A stretch of 64,000 bases of DNA from Bacilli bacterium (lineage in GTDB: Bacteria; Bacillota_I; Bacilli_A; RFN20; CAG-826). Shown here piece by piece: positions 24,719-34,481 of the stretch. Position numbers and translations under genes: made by a program. The notes beneath the pieces are model-generated. The model was given only the letters and a program-made list of their open reading frames with translations. It searched no databases and was not told the DNA's origin. Location of the stretch: the NCBI GenBank assembly GCA_022653695.1, contig JALCSW010000001.1, positions 487,034 to 551,033 of the forward strand. Reading direction: 5' to 3'. The number at the start of each line of letters is the position of its first letter. Within the stretch, counting starts at the first letter, position 1.

Positions 24719-24746
24719 ATTCTACACAATTATTCCGCTCGGTTAA
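24719..24746 (-). promoter_or_regulatory. Promoter of the LacI gene at 23632
   Basis: Minus strand: -35-like TTAACC (24746-24741), 16-base spacer, -10 TAGAAT (24724-24719), then seven bases to the ATG. An AAACGGTTT operator-like sequence lies just inside the coding region (about 24695-24705), possibly for autoregulation. Confidence 0.5.
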
Positions 24747-24793
24747 AAGCGGGTTTTTGAGGAGCCAGCAACAAAAATAGTTTTTATGAATTG

Positions 24794-24814
24794 TAAATTT
24801 AGAATATTGATATA
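24794..24814 (+). repeat. Upstream element shared with 60549-60569
   Basis: TAAATTTAGAATATTGATAT and one further A here; the copy at 60549-60569 differs at 2 of 21 positions. Both are followed by a GGTTTT half-operator and both lie about 80 bases from a minus-strand start codon (24711 and 60468). Probably a regulatory block copied together with a promoter. Confidence 0.5.
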
Positions 24815-24924
24815 GCGGTTTTATCAAAAGATTTAACGAAAAATCACAAAAAAATAGCATGACAAATGCATTGTTTGCAACGGTTGTTTTCGCCATTTGT
24901 AAACTGTTTTCCCGCGAGAGTGGA

Positions 24925-24974
24925 TTGAATATTTCGTTTTTGGTTTTTATAATCATGTTTGAAAACCGGTTTTC
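24925..24974 (+). promoter_or_regulatory. Promoter and perfect AAACCGGTTT operator
   Basis: -35 TTGAAT (24925-24930), 17-base spacer, -10 TATAAT (24948-24953), and a perfect 14-base palindrome GAAAACCGGTTTTC (24961-24974) at the expected transcription start. AAGGAGG follows directly. Binding of a LacI-type repressor would block transcription of the 24989-32408 operon. Confidence 0.8.
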
Positions 24975-24988
24975 TTAAGGAGGAACTT

Positions 24989-26968
24989 ATGGATAACCGC
25001 AAAAACAAATCCGCCTGTCTTATTCTCTCTTCAACCTTTTTGGCCTTGGCTCTAACGTTATCAGCCTGCGGCAACACGAATCCGCCAACGTCAAGCCCTG
25101 ACGCAAACAGCGTGACAACAAGCTCAAAACAAACCGTTGCCCTAACTGCGCCGGTTGTCTCCTTAAATGGGACGACCGTTTGTTGGAACGCTGTCCCTGG
25201 CGCAACCTCTTATCTCGTCAACGTCGACGGAAACGAAAGCGAAGTGACGGCCACTTCCTATTCTTTGGAGTCCCTGACCAATCCGAAGGATTATAGCGTT
25301 TCCGTCAAAGCCAAAGCGGGCGAGGTCGTTTCCTCGTCATCCAACGTGGTTACTTACGTTCTTACCGTCACCCTCGCCGCCCCGGTCATCGCCATTTCTG
25401 GCAACCTCGTCAGTTGGGAGGCCGTCGACAAAGCCACTTCTTACGAAGTCTTTGTGAACGAGGTTTCCGTTACGACCGTAAGCGAAACGCATTACGCGAT
25501 CACGGATGAGGACGAGGGAGATTACGTCGTTGCCATCAAAGCCCACTCAACGGACACCCATTATCTGACCTCAGATATAAGCAATAGCGTTAAGTACACC
25601 ATCGCCCCTGCCCCAGAGCCGGTGAAACTGGCCACGCCAGTCGTCACTTTGGAAAACAAAGTCATTTCTTGGTCGGCGATCGCCAACGCCACGACCTATG
25701 AGATTTATTTGAACGACGCCCTTAAGGACGAGACGTCAAAGTTGAACTACGACCTCAGTTTGCTGACCGCCGGCGTTTATTCGATTCAAGTCGATGCCTG
25801 CAACAAGGCCTCGAGCGATTACTCCACAAGCGACAAGAGCGTCGCGGTCTCTTTAACGATTGAGGACCTCTCGTTCTCGAAACCGATTATCGCCTACTAT
25901 CCAAGCAGCGACGACGGCAACGTCCTTTTGAAAGACACCGATGAAGGCATCATGCACGAATTCGTGCCGACCGCCACCGATGATTTGGCTTTGAACACTT
26001 GGTATTTCGAAGCCGTCGATGGACAGGCGAACACCTATTTCATCAAACTTTATAATGGCTATTACCTTACCTATAGTTCCAGCGTCGCCGACGGGTCGGA
26101 AACGGTCGCTGACCCAAAACTGCCGAGCGATTCCTCAAGCATCATCAACCAGGAGTGGAAGATAACCGCGAACGGGGATGGATACGATTTGCAGAATCTG
26201 GGCCATATCGCCCGTTGGGGCAATTATTACTTCGGCAAGGTCGATGGGAAGATGAAGTTTGGCTCGGGTCTGAAGGCGTGGCTATTGAACAACAACGCCA
26301 ACGCCTACATGAATAAGACCAAACTGAGCGCCCCAAGCCTCACCGCTTCGGGCTATGTCGTGAGTTGGGCCGAAGTCAGCGGCGCCACCGCCTATGAAGT
26401 CTACGTCGACGGCGTCTTAGCGGACACGGTCAGCGAAACGACCTACACCGTTACGAAGGACTGCAAAGTCCAAGTCAAAGCCATCTCAAGCGACGACGCT
26501 TATTTGGCCAGCTACCTCTCATCCAGCGTTAATTGCAGCGACCTTTTCGCCAAGAAAGTTTGGGCTTATTATAACGATAGCCACAAGACTTTAGGCTATG
26601 TTGACGGCGATGATGGCGATATCTTCAAGATCGGTTCCGCCTACACCGACGTCAGCGATTACGCCGCTTACGAATGGACGGTTTCCCTCGTTCCTGGGAC
26701 AAACTATTACACCATCGCCTTCGATAGCGGGTTGAATCTCTCCTATTTCGACAATTCCGCCTCCGGGAACGTCCCCCAAACCAAAGCGGTCGTTGCCGAC
26801 GCCACGGATTCCAAGCAACAATGGAAACTCATCAGCGACGGCACGAATGCCTATAAACTCGAAAACGTGTATTTGTCCAATTACTATTCGAACGTCTACC
26901 TTGGCGAATACTACGGCGTTTACAAATTCAACGGCGTTTGCACGAGTTGGGTGTTCGCCAACGTATAA
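24989..26968 (+). CDS. Surface lipoprotein with fibronectin-like repeats
   Basis: 659 residues from the ATG at 24989 (AAGGAGG nine bases upstream; the frame is open further back, through the operator). Lipobox ALTLSAC, Cys27. Then three FN3/Ig-like units of about 85 residues, each opening with a line such as LAAPVIAISGNLVSWEAV, a first ricin-like module, a fourth FN3-like unit, and a second module of the same kind with a ...KQQWKLIS ending at the C-terminus. Such proteins bind polysaccharide at the cell surface. First gene of an operon with the GH127-like and GxGYxYP enzymes. Confidence 0.8.
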   Translation: MDNRKNKSACLILSSTFLALALTLSACGNTNPPTSSPDANSVTTSSKQTVALTAPVVSLNGTTVCWNAVPGATSYLVNVDGNESEVTATSYSLESLTNPKDYSVSVKAKAGEVVSSSSNVVTYVLTVTLAAPVIAISGNLVSWEAVDKATSYEVFVNEVSVTTVSETHYAITDEDEGDYVVAIKAHSTDTHYLTSDISNSVKYTIAPAPEPVKLATPVVTLENKVISWSAIANATTYEIYLNDALKDETSKLNYDLSLLTAGVYSIQVDACNKASSDYSTSDKSVAVSLTIEDLSFSKPIIAYYPSSDDGNVLLKDTDEGIMHEFVPTATDDLALNTWYFEAVDGQANTYFIKLYNGYYLTYSSSVADGSETVADPKLPSDSSSIINQEWKITANGDGYDLQNLGHIARWGNYYFGKVDGKMKFGSGLKAWLLNNNANAYMNKTKLSAPSLTASGYVVSWAEVSGATAYEVYVDGVLADTVSETTYTVTKDCKVQVKAISSDDAYLASYLSSSVNCSDLFAKKVWAYYNDSHKTLGYVDGDDGDIFKIGSAYTDVSDYAAYEWTVSLVPGTNYYTIAFDSGLNLSYFDNSASGNVPQTKAVVADATDSKQQWKLISDGTNAYKLENVYLSNYYSNVYLGEYYGVYKFNGVCTSWVFANV

Positions 26969-26991
26969 TCATCGAGGTTTTATCACTCATC

Positions 26992-29622
26992 ATGAAACGA
27001 AAACAACTTTCACTCCTTGCCTTAGCCATGGCCACATCGTTATTCGCTTGCAAAGCCCCCGATGGAAGTTCGTCCGCCCCCACGAGCGGCGAGGCTTCCT
27101 CCTCCGATGGAACCGCCAAGAAACTCGCCGCTCCAACGATAGTTTTGAAAGATTCGATCGTCAGTTGGAATGCCGTTCCTAACGCCGATTATTATCACGT
27201 CTACGTCAATTCCGGCAAAAAAGGAGACGTCTTCGCCACGCGTTACTCCTTGGATTCCTTAACGGAAGCCGGAACTTACCTCATCCAAGTCAGCGCCGAT
27301 AACAGCGCCCAAGAGGGCGTTTGCTCCGATTTGTCCAATTCGCTTTCCTACACCGTGTCCGCCAAAGACAGCGCGGTCCCCTTGGCCGTGACATCTCTTG
27401 GCGCAAAAGCCGATTATACCTATGAGGGCACTTGGAAGAAGGTTACGGACACCGTTTTGAATCGGCAACTGCTGAAAGCCGATCTTTGGAGCGGGTTCGT
27501 CAATCAGTTCCGTTCCAACGTCGACGGGGATGGATACGGGTGGCGCGGCGAATTTTGGGGCAAGATGATGATGGGCGCGACGGCGATGTACGAACAGAGC
27601 AAAGACCCTGCGCTCTATCAGGTTTTGCTGACGACTTGCGAGGATATTCTGACTACGCAAAGCGCCGATGGCAGGATTTCCAGCTATGGCCGGCTCAGCG
27701 AAGGCGATTCCAGCGAGTTCTATGGCTGGGATATATGGTGCCGAAAATATGTTTTGATGGGACTGGAAAGCTTTTACGGCATTTGCCAAGACGAAGACGT
27801 GAAAGCCCAGCTTTTGACGGCCATGGAGAGGCACATCGATTACATACTCCGCTACATCGGCCCCGAAACGGGCAAGAAGGGCATCTTGGATTCCTCGTCG
27901 CAGTGGGGCGGACTGCCTTCTTGCAGCATTTTGGAGGGCATCGTCAAACTCTATGAACTCAGCAAAGAAGAGAAATATCTGGACTTCGCGAGCTATATCG
28001 TCTCTACCGGTGGCTCGAAATTCGGAAATCTGGTTACCCAAGCGATCGCCAATACGACGCTCCCTTATCAATGGGGAAGCCCAAAAGCCTATGAGTTGAC
28101 CTCTTTTTTCAATGGTTTGCTGTCCTACTCATTGACTACCGGGGACGCGGACTGCCGAACCGCGGCCTTAAACTACGCCGAGGACTTGCTTAATAGCGAA
28201 GTCACTTTGACTGGCGGCATGGGGTGCGCGGGCGAAGAATTGAATTATTCCGTGATCGACCAAGCCAATCCGGATCGCACGGGAACGATGCTGGAAACCT
28301 GCGTCAGCGTCGAATTGCTCCGTTTCTTTTTGAATGTTTATCAGGCCACGGGCGATGTCCGCTATGTGGATTCGGCCGAACGGACGCTTTACAACGCCTT
28401 GATCGGGGCCGTCGACATGGATTGCAACTATGACCACGCTTTCACGAGTTATTTCAACCTGGTTTTTGGCATAAAGTCCCGCAGCGCGGCCGGCGGAATG
28501 CACATGGCGGAGCGCGATTATGGCTGCTGCATTTCCTTCGGCTCGGCCGGAACCGGGGCGATTCACCGTTACCAAATCGTCGAAAACGGGGCCGATCGGT
28601 ACTTGTTGAATTTCTATTTGCCGGGAACGGTTTCCTTCGCTTTGGCCAGCGGGCAGAGAGTCAGGCTAACCACCGAAACCAATTATCCTTATTCGGGCCT
28701 TGTTTCCATGAAAGTGGGCTTGGAGGGATCCGCCAAATTCCGTTTGGGGTTGCGCATTCCTTCCTGGTCAAAACAAACGACGATCGCGGTCAATGGCATG
28801 GCGCAAACCATCAGCCAATCGGGTTTTGATTACCTTTTGGAAAGAACCTGGCAAAACGGCGACCTCATAACGATGAAAATGGATATGAACCCCCGCCTTT
28901 ATTGGGGATCGAGCCTCTGCCTCAACAAGAACGCCCAATACAACGTCGCGGTCAACTATGGGCCGTTGGCGCTGGCTCGCGATCGTCGGTTGGACGAAGG
29001 CAAAATCTTCCAGACCATTCATATGAAGACAATCGACGGGGCTCCGGTTCTGACCGCGAGCAAAACGGCCGCTTTCTTCACCCAAGCGGAATTCGCCCTT
29101 AGCCTAGAGGATGGCACGAGCGTGCATCTCATCGATTACGCTTCCGCGGGCAAAACCTATGACCTCAGTTCCCTTTACACCGTTTTCATGCCCACTACGG
29201 ATTATTGGAATCAAATCTCTGACATGAGCAAAAAACTCGTTCTCGTTTCGGAAGACAACTCCGCTCTAATTTCCTTATCGAGCGACGGCAGCCGGTTCCA
29301 GATGGGCGGCTTCTATTACGATCACGAAAACGAACTCGGCAAATACGCTTTCAATATCACGGACCGAGGCGACTCTTACTATTCCTTGGATTGGTCCGCA
29401 AGCGGATTGTCCTTGACCGCCGACGGCGCCACCGCCGTTCCGAAAGCCTATGACGGCGGCGATGACCAGCTCTTCAAGATCGATCGTTTGAATCTCGTCT
29501 CCTATGCCTTTATCAGCAAGAGCGGAGGCGCTCTTCTCTCCGTGGATGGCGACGGGCTTAACCTCCACCTCTATTCCGATTGCTCGAGCCCAAAGCAGCA
29601 CTGGAAAATCATTAACGCCTAA
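26992..29622 (+). CDS. GH127-like (DUF1680) glycoside hydrolase lipoprotein
   Basis: 876 residues from the ATG at 26992 (lipobox SLFAC, Cys20). An FN3-like unit at about 45-120, then the alpha-toroid catalytic region of the beta-L-arabinofuranosidase family. The metal/thiol site is intact: E435 and C437 in MLETC, C512 and C513 in DYGCC; the 75-residue spacing agrees with the characterised GH127 enzyme HypBA1, where C417 is the nucleophile. TLTGGMGCAGEE is also typical. The C-terminal 130 residues form a ricin-like module. It would remove terminal sugars, perhaps arabinofuranose, outside the cell. Only a distant GAGG precedes the ATG. It starts 23 bases after the previous gene. Confidence 0.82.
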   Translation: MKRKQLSLLALAMATSLFACKAPDGSSSAPTSGEASSSDGTAKKLAAPTIVLKDSIVSWNAVPNADYYHVYVNSGKKGDVFATRYSLDSLTEAGTYLIQVSADNSAQEGVCSDLSNSLSYTVSAKDSAVPLAVTSLGAKADYTYEGTWKKVTDTVLNRQLLKADLWSGFVNQFRSNVDGDGYGWRGEFWGKMMMGATAMYEQSKDPALYQVLLTTCEDILTTQSADGRISSYGRLSEGDSSEFYGWDIWCRKYVLMGLESFYGICQDEDVKAQLLTAMERHIDYILRYIGPETGKKGILDSSSQWGGLPSCSILEGIVKLYELSKEEKYLDFASYIVSTGGSKFGNLVTQAIANTTLPYQWGSPKAYELTSFFNGLLSYSLTTGDADCRTAALNYAEDLLNSEVTLTGGMGCAGEELNYSVIDQANPDRTGTMLETCVSVELLRFFLNVYQATGDVRYVDSAERTLYNALIGAVDMDCNYDHAFTSYFNLVFGIKSRSAAGGMHMAERDYGCCISFGSAGTGAIHRYQIVENGADRYLLNFYLPGTVSFALASGQRVRLTTETNYPYSGLVSMKVGLEGSAKFRLGLRIPSWSKQTTIAVNGMAQTISQSGFDYLLERTWQNGDLITMKMDMNPRLYWGSSLCLNKNAQYNVAVNYGPLALARDRRLDEGKIFQTIHMKTIDGAPVLTASKTAAFFTQAEFALSLEDGTSVHLIDYASAGKTYDLSSLYTVFMPTTDYWNQISDMSKKLVLVSEDNSALISLSSDGSRFQMGGFYYDHENELGKYAFNITDRGDSYYSLDWSASGLSLTADGATAVPKAYDGGDDQLFKIDRLNLVSYAFISKSGGALLSVDGDGLNLHLYSDCSSPKQHWKIINA

Positions 29623-29633
29623 GGAGGCCCTCC

Positions 29634-32408
29634 ATGAACTACCGAAAAAGAATCTTCGTCTTCTTGCTCTCGGGGGCCCTCGTCTCTTGCGGAATCCCTC
29701 GTCAAAGCGATTCGACGCCTTTAACAAGCGGGGGCTCTTCCTCCTCTGCCGTCGTCGACAACCAAAAGGACCTTTTCTTCAAAACGCCGGGTTTCGCCGA
29801 TTGCGTATACGTGCTTTCCTATTCTTCGCTAAGCGCCGATGAGTTCGCGATCGCCGGGGCCTTGCAGGGGATTTTGGCGCAGAAGGCCAGCGAATTGTAT
29901 ATCCAAGGAGCCGACGGAGACGATGGAAGCTGGTTCCAAGCCTGCAAGAGCCGTTATGGCTTCGCCAGCAAAAGCCTCGCTTCGGTTTGGGACGCCGTTG
30001 ACCAATTCTCCTCCCGAATCAAAGGGCAGAAATACGTCGTCTACGACAGCCAGGCCTCCGGGGCTTCCTATAGCGACGACAGCATCAACCAAGCCGCGGT
30101 GATCGCCGCTTGCGAAAATTATCTGCCAGTTCCCTCTTCTTTGGTGGGCAAGGCCCAGGAGCACGGCCTAAGCCAAGGCGAAGACGCACGGAGCTACACA
30201 ACCAGAACGGTCTTTGAAAAATACAAAGACCAATTGAATAACGCTTTCTTGATCCATCAGTCCCCCAGCAATTATTTCCTCCGCGATTATGGCATCGCGG
30301 GCAAAGCGATGTGCTTCTATTCTTCGACCGATGACTATGAGGTTTCCAATGAGATCAAACGATGGGCGAAGGCCAACGCCCCGATCTTGGGTTGGACCGA
30401 CAACGAGGTCGATTTCGTTTCCTCGAACTCCTTGCTTTCCAAGATAACTTACGCCGCCGATTACTCGGCCAACCTTTCGTTTTATTCGGCCGCCTCGTAC
30501 AAAACGCTAGCCCAAAGGAAAAACGATAACCCCATAACGCCGGAAAAAGGCAAACATTACGCCGCCATCCTTATGAGCGATGGCGACAACGTCCAATGGA
30601 TGGAAAACGACTTCTCGACGTCCAATAAATACTATGGTTCCCCGAAGCGGGGCGCTTTCCCGGTCACCTGGACCACCTCGCCCGCCCTTTATGACCTCGC
30701 TCCGGATATCCTTAAGGATCTCTACAGCAAGGAGACCGCCAACGACGGCTTCATCGCCGGCCCTTCGGGAGTGGGCTACGTCAACCCTTATGATTACGCT
30801 TCCTCTTCCATCGACGAATACGCCGCGAAAACCGCTTCTTACATGAAGGCCAGCGACCTGCACTACGTCAACCTGCTCGACGGCGTCGTTCCCGATCCGG
30901 AGAACCGCTCCGAAGTCGTTGCCCCTTTCGCCAAGCAAGAGGGGATCGAAGGCGGCGTTTGGTCGCTTGGCGATTACTACCTAGGCGGCAACGGATCCGT
31001 GACTTGGTCCAACGACAAACCTTTCGTCTCCGTCCGTGAGAGCCTATGGCTCGACACTAACGCCACCGATCACAACAAATACTACGGCTATCCGGAACGT
31101 ATCGCCCAACGGGTGAACGCCTATAGCAAGGATTACACAAAGATCGAAGGCTATTCCGTGATCCTCGCTCACGTTTGGAGCGCCGGCACGATGCAAGGGG
31201 TGAGCCGTTTGGCCTCATGCTTGGACGACGATGTCGTTTTGGTGAGCGTCCCTCAGCTATTGCGGTTGATCAAAGACAACGTCCCCCATAGCAACGTCGA
31301 CACTCTCAACGACATCAAGCCAAGCGATTTCGACGGAAAGTTAACCCCGCTTCTTTCCGAGCAATACGACGCCGCGACGCTAAGCGCGGTCACGGCCAGC
31401 GACGCTCGGGTTTTCGCCTTTAGCGGCGCCACTTCAAGCCTTGGTTGGCAGTTAGGAAACGGCGGCGAGCAATATGATTCCTCCCGTTTTGTCGACGCCT
31501 CGGGCGGCGGGGCTCCGGCGATCTGCCTCGATGGGTCCGATTTGGGGAACCTCGCCGATCCCTATCCCAACGCTTGGGCTTACAACCGTTTCGTTTTATC
31601 GAGCGATGCCTCGAGCGACAATTGGCTGAATCTCCATCTGGGGGGTTCTTCCGGCAACGTCGACGGGAACTTCCGAGTCAGGGTTTTGGAACTCAATAAC
31701 GGCAAGATCGTTTCCACGACCCTGGTGTCTCCGGACTACACAACCGAGGTCAATGAATTCGGATATTACCTGCACACTTCTTCTTCCCCTGGCCGTTATG
31801 CCTTCGACCTCGCCCCCTTCAAGGGGAAAGACGTCATCGTCTCCCTTGAGCAAGACGACAGCGGCGAGGGCAGCGGCGAAGCGATCTATCTATATCGGAT
31901 CAGCATCGACGCCGCGCGCGAGGTGGCGGGCTCAAGGACCTGGTGGGACAATGAGTATCTCTTCTTGGACTGGAGCAAGGCCGGAACGGTGACCCGCCTT
32001 CCCGAAGGCGTGTCTTTGGAGGCGAGCAACGGCCCTTCTTCCATCAGCGACGAAATCGCCATTACGAACGAATTGAAATACTTGAAGTTCTACGTTCGGA
32101 TGTTCATTCGAAGCGGCACCCAAGCCGATACCTCGCCCGAACTTTCCTTCAGCGTGAACGGCACCCAAGTCAAGCCTTTCGGCGTCGAGGGAACGACTCT
32201 GACGATCGCGAGCGATTATTATCGTTGCTGCGCCTATGATCTGTCCGCTTACGTCGGAACGAAGGCGAAAGTGACCCTCACGTCGCTAAAGGGCGAGCAC
32301 GCGGCGATTTATTTGGCCAGACAGGACGGGGCCTGCACGAACGCGGAAGTGAATTCGCTCTATTCCGAAGCTCAGTTAAAAGAGATGGTTTCCAAACTCG
32401 CCGTTTAG
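29634..32408 (+). CDS. GxGYxYP-family putative glycoside hydrolase, lipoprotein
   Basis: 924 residues; lipobox ALVSC, Cys19. The N-terminal and catalytic-type GxGYxYP regions run from about 45 to 560, with the name motif as GVGYVNP at 379-385 and the conserved acidic line LMSDGDNVQW about 65 residues before it. GGVWSLGDYYLGG and NDKPFVSVRESLW follow, as in the paralog at 45079. The C-terminal 360 residues hold two beta-sandwich modules resembling the repeats of the lipoprotein at 47394. Family activity is not established experimentally to my knowledge. GGAGG stands nine bases before the ATG; last gene of the operon, followed by a terminator. Confidence 0.82.
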   Translation: MNYRKRIFVFLLSGALVSCGIPRQSDSTPLTSGGSSSSAVVDNQKDLFFKTPGFADCVYVLSYSSLSADEFAIAGALQGILAQKASELYIQGADGDDGSWFQACKSRYGFASKSLASVWDAVDQFSSRIKGQKYVVYDSQASGASYSDDSINQAAVIAACENYLPVPSSLVGKAQEHGLSQGEDARSYTTRTVFEKYKDQLNNAFLIHQSPSNYFLRDYGIAGKAMCFYSSTDDYEVSNEIKRWAKANAPILGWTDNEVDFVSSNSLLSKITYAADYSANLSFYSAASYKTLAQRKNDNPITPEKGKHYAAILMSDGDNVQWMENDFSTSNKYYGSPKRGAFPVTWTTSPALYDLAPDILKDLYSKETANDGFIAGPSGVGYVNPYDYASSSIDEYAAKTASYMKASDLHYVNLLDGVVPDPENRSEVVAPFAKQEGIEGGVWSLGDYYLGGNGSVTWSNDKPFVSVRESLWLDTNATDHNKYYGYPERIAQRVNAYSKDYTKIEGYSVILAHVWSAGTMQGVSRLASCLDDDVVLVSVPQLLRLIKDNVPHSNVDTLNDIKPSDFDGKLTPLLSEQYDAATLSAVTASDARVFAFSGATSSLGWQLGNGGEQYDSSRFVDASGGGAPAICLDGSDLGNLADPYPNAWAYNRFVLSSDASSDNWLNLHLGGSSGNVDGNFRVRVLELNNGKIVSTTLVSPDYTTEVNEFGYYLHTSSSPGRYAFDLAPFKGKDVIVSLEQDDSGEGSGEAIYLYRISIDAAREVAGSRTWWDNEYLFLDWSKAGTVTRLPEGVSLEASNGPSSISDEIAITNELKYLKFYVRMFIRSGTQADTSPELSFSVNGTQVKPFGVEGTTLTIASDYYRCCAYDLSAYVGTKAKVTLTSLKGEHAAIYLARQDGACTNAEVNSLYSEAQLKEMVSKLAV

Positions 32409-32437
32409 CCGTTTGCCCTCTCTTGCGGCGAACAACC

Positions 32438-32474
32438 AAAAAGCCTTGCCAGCGATCGCGGCAAGGCTTTTTTT
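32438..32474. terminator. Bidirectional Rho-independent terminator
   Basis: AAAAAGCCTTGCC, loop AGCGATCGC, then GGCAAGGCTTTTTTT. The 13-base stem with T-run on one strand and A-run on the other ends both the 24989-32408 operon and the convergent ROK/ManA operon. Confidence 0.92.
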
Positions 32475-32485
32475 CGCGAACTCAG

Positions 32486-33445
32486 TCAGGCCTTCATCCA
32501 AAGCGCGGCGGCGCCAAGGATGCCGGCGTCGTTGCCAAGGCTCGACACCACGATGTCAACCTTCGGCGAATGGGGCCCGCCAAAGCCAAAACCCTGAGAA
32601 GCCACATAGGCGACTAGCGGCTTCGTCAAAGCTTCTTTCTGCCCGGACAGGCCGCCGCCCAAAACGATGGCGTCAGGACGGAAAACGTTGATGAAGTTCA
32701 AACAGCCTTCACCCAAGAAGCGAATGTACTGATCCACGACCTTCTGAGCTGAGGAATCGCCTCTTTTGGCGCATTCGAAAGCCGTGAAGCCACTCACTTG
32801 GGCGATGTCGCCGCCAACGTAATCCCACATCGCCGACTTAGGGTCTTCCCGCATCGCTCCCAAGGTGTCTTTGATTAGGGCGCTCACCGAGGCATAGGCC
32901 TCTAAGCAGCCAAAGCGGCCGCACGTGCATTTACGGCCGCCCATCACCAAAAGGGAATGGCCAAGTTCGGCCCCTTTGCTTTCGTTGCCTTCATACAGCC
33001 GGTCGTTAAGATACAGGCCGCCGCCAACGCCGGTGCCTAAAGTCAGCATGACGACGCTGTGATAGCCTTTGGCGGCGCCTAAGCGAACCTCGCCAAGGAT
33101 CGCCGCATTGGCGTCGTTCATGACTTTCGAAGGAATCGAGGTCAGTTTTTCGACGATCGCCACGACAGGGAGATTTTCCCAACGAAGGTTATTGGAATAA
33201 TCGCAATACCCGGTGGCCGAATTGATCGATCCGGGGCAGCCGATTCCGATCCCTATGATGTCTTTTGGGGCCAAGGCGTTGTCCAAAAGGGTCTTGTTGA
33301 TCAGTTTCCCCAACTCCAGAAGGGTCTCCTCGCCCTTCTTGCGGGGATCGATGCGAAGCGAAAACCGAACAAGCAGTTGGCCTTTCTCATCCACAATCGC
33401 CGATTTGATGGATGTCCCGCCGATGTCGACGCCGATGATTCTCAT
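32486..33445 (-). CDS. ROK-family sugar kinase
   Basis: 319 residues. N-terminal phosphate loop GVDIGGTSIKSA, the TLGTGVGGG motif, and the ROK zinc site CTCGRFGCLEAY, preceded by the catalytic GAELGH. The size and order fit glucokinase or fructo/mannokinase of the ROK type; which sugar is not decidable. It shares a 4-base ATGA overlap with ManA, so mannose or fructose processing is likely. AGGTGGGG precedes the ATG within the ManA gene. Cytoplasmic. Confidence 0.92.
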   Translation of the reverse strand: MRIIGVDIGGTSIKSAIVDEKGQLLVRFSLRIDPRKKGEETLLELGKLINKTLLDNALAPKDIIGIGIGCPGSINSATGYCDYSNNLRWENLPVVAIVEKLTSIPSKVMNDANAAILGEVRLGAAKGYHSVVMLTLGTGVGGGLYLNDRLYEGNESKGAELGHSLLVMGGRKCTCGRFGCLEAYASVSALIKDTLGAMREDPKSAMWDYVGGDIAQVSGFTAFECAKRGDSSAQKVVDQYIRFLGEGCLNFINVFRPDAIVLGGGLSGQKEALTKPLVAYVASQGFGFGGPHSPKVDIVVSSLGNDAGILGAAALWMKA

Positions 33446-34353
33446 AATTTCCCCACCTGAGTCAGCACGAATCGGCCGTTGCCTTTTAGGCTCCCTTTTT
33501 GGCCGCAGGGAATAAAGAAAGTGTCGCCCTTGCGGTAATCCATCCCCGCGAAAACCCCTTCCCCTGAAACGAAAGTGAGGGAGGCGAAGGATTCTTTTGA
33601 GGCTATGATTTCGCTGAAATCCTTAGCCGCGTACGCATAGGTCTGGAAATACTTCGAAGCCCCGATGCACGGACGTTTGAAGACGACGGGCCGATACGGC
33701 TCAAAATCCATCACCAAGAGGGCTTTATCAAGATGAAGCTCTCTTGGCTTTCCGTCCTTGCCCAAACGCTTATAGTCATAAAGACGGTAGGTCAAAGTGC
33801 TGTTCTGCTGAATCTCAATAAGAGTGATCCCCTTCCCGATCGCGTGGACCGTTCCCGAAGGGATGAAATAAACCTCGCCCGTCTTCACTGGGCAGAAATT
33901 AAGGAGACCGACGATCGAGCCGTCGCTGACCGCTTGCCGGACCTCCTCCGCCGAGGTCTTTCTCTTGAAGCCGACGTAAAGCCCCGCGCCTTCCTCCGCC
34001 TCGATGACATACCACATTTCGGTTTTGCCATACTGGCGTTCGTGAGACAAGGCGTAATCATCGCTCGGATGAACCTGAACCGATAGGTTGTCGGCGGAAT
34101 CGATAAGTTTGATTAAGACCGGGAAAAAAGGAAAGCCCGAAGGGACCGGACCCACGTCCGCCGCGGTCGCCACATCCTTCAAATAACGACCCTCGTCCTT
34201 GCCGGACGCGATGAGGGATGGGCCGTCCGGATTGAAGGAAAGCTCCCAACATTCGGCGATGGACTCGCTAGGCGAGGCCTTGCCCCAACCCTTCAGTTTC
34301 GTGCCGCCCCAAATGTAATCTTTGGTAGCCGGTTTTAGTTTGACGATATCCAT
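33442..34353 (-). CDS. manA: Mannose-6-phosphate isomerase, class I
   Basis: 303 residues, the short Bacillus-type form. Metal ligands are in VQVHPSDDYAL (His), GKTEMWYVIEA (Glu) and PSGTVHAIG (His). It interconverts mannose 6-phosphate and fructose 6-phosphate, zinc-dependent, in the cytoplasm. With the ROK kinase next door and the GH38-like gene nearby it forms a route for mannose into glycolysis. TAGGAGG lies eight bases before the ATG. Confidence 0.92.
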   Translation of the reverse strand: MDIVKLKPATKDYIWGGTKLKGWGKASPSESIAECWELSFNPDGPSLIASGKDEGRYLKDVATAADVGPVPSGFPFFPVLIKLIDSADNLSVQVHPSDDYALSHERQYGKTEMWYVIEAEEGAGLYVGFKRKTSAEEVRQAVSDGSIVGLLNFCPVKTGEVYFIPSGTVHAIGKGITLIEIQQNSTLTYRLYDYKRLGKDGKPRELHLDKALLVMDFEPYRPVVFKRPCIGASKYFQTYAYAAKDFSEIIASKESFASLTFVSGEGVFAGMDYRKGDTFFIPCGQKGSLKGNGRFVLTQVGKL

Positions 34354-34366
34354 TTTTCTTACCTCC

Positions 34367-34381
34367 TAAGCCTTGGGCTTA
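34367..34381. promoter_or_regulatory. Palindrome adjoining the ManA ribosome-binding site
   Basis: TAAGCC-TTG-GGCTTA, 6-base arms, immediately upstream of the Shine-Dalgarno of manA. It could be an operator or a small hairpin affecting initiation. Nothing else identifies its partner. Confidence 0.3.
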
Positions 34382-34481
34382 TCAACGAAACGCTATTTGG
34401 AATTCCTCCAGGTTGGAAATGGTTTTCCCCCTCATAAAACCATGGGACAAACATAGATGGAATGGTAAACTATTGGCAAGA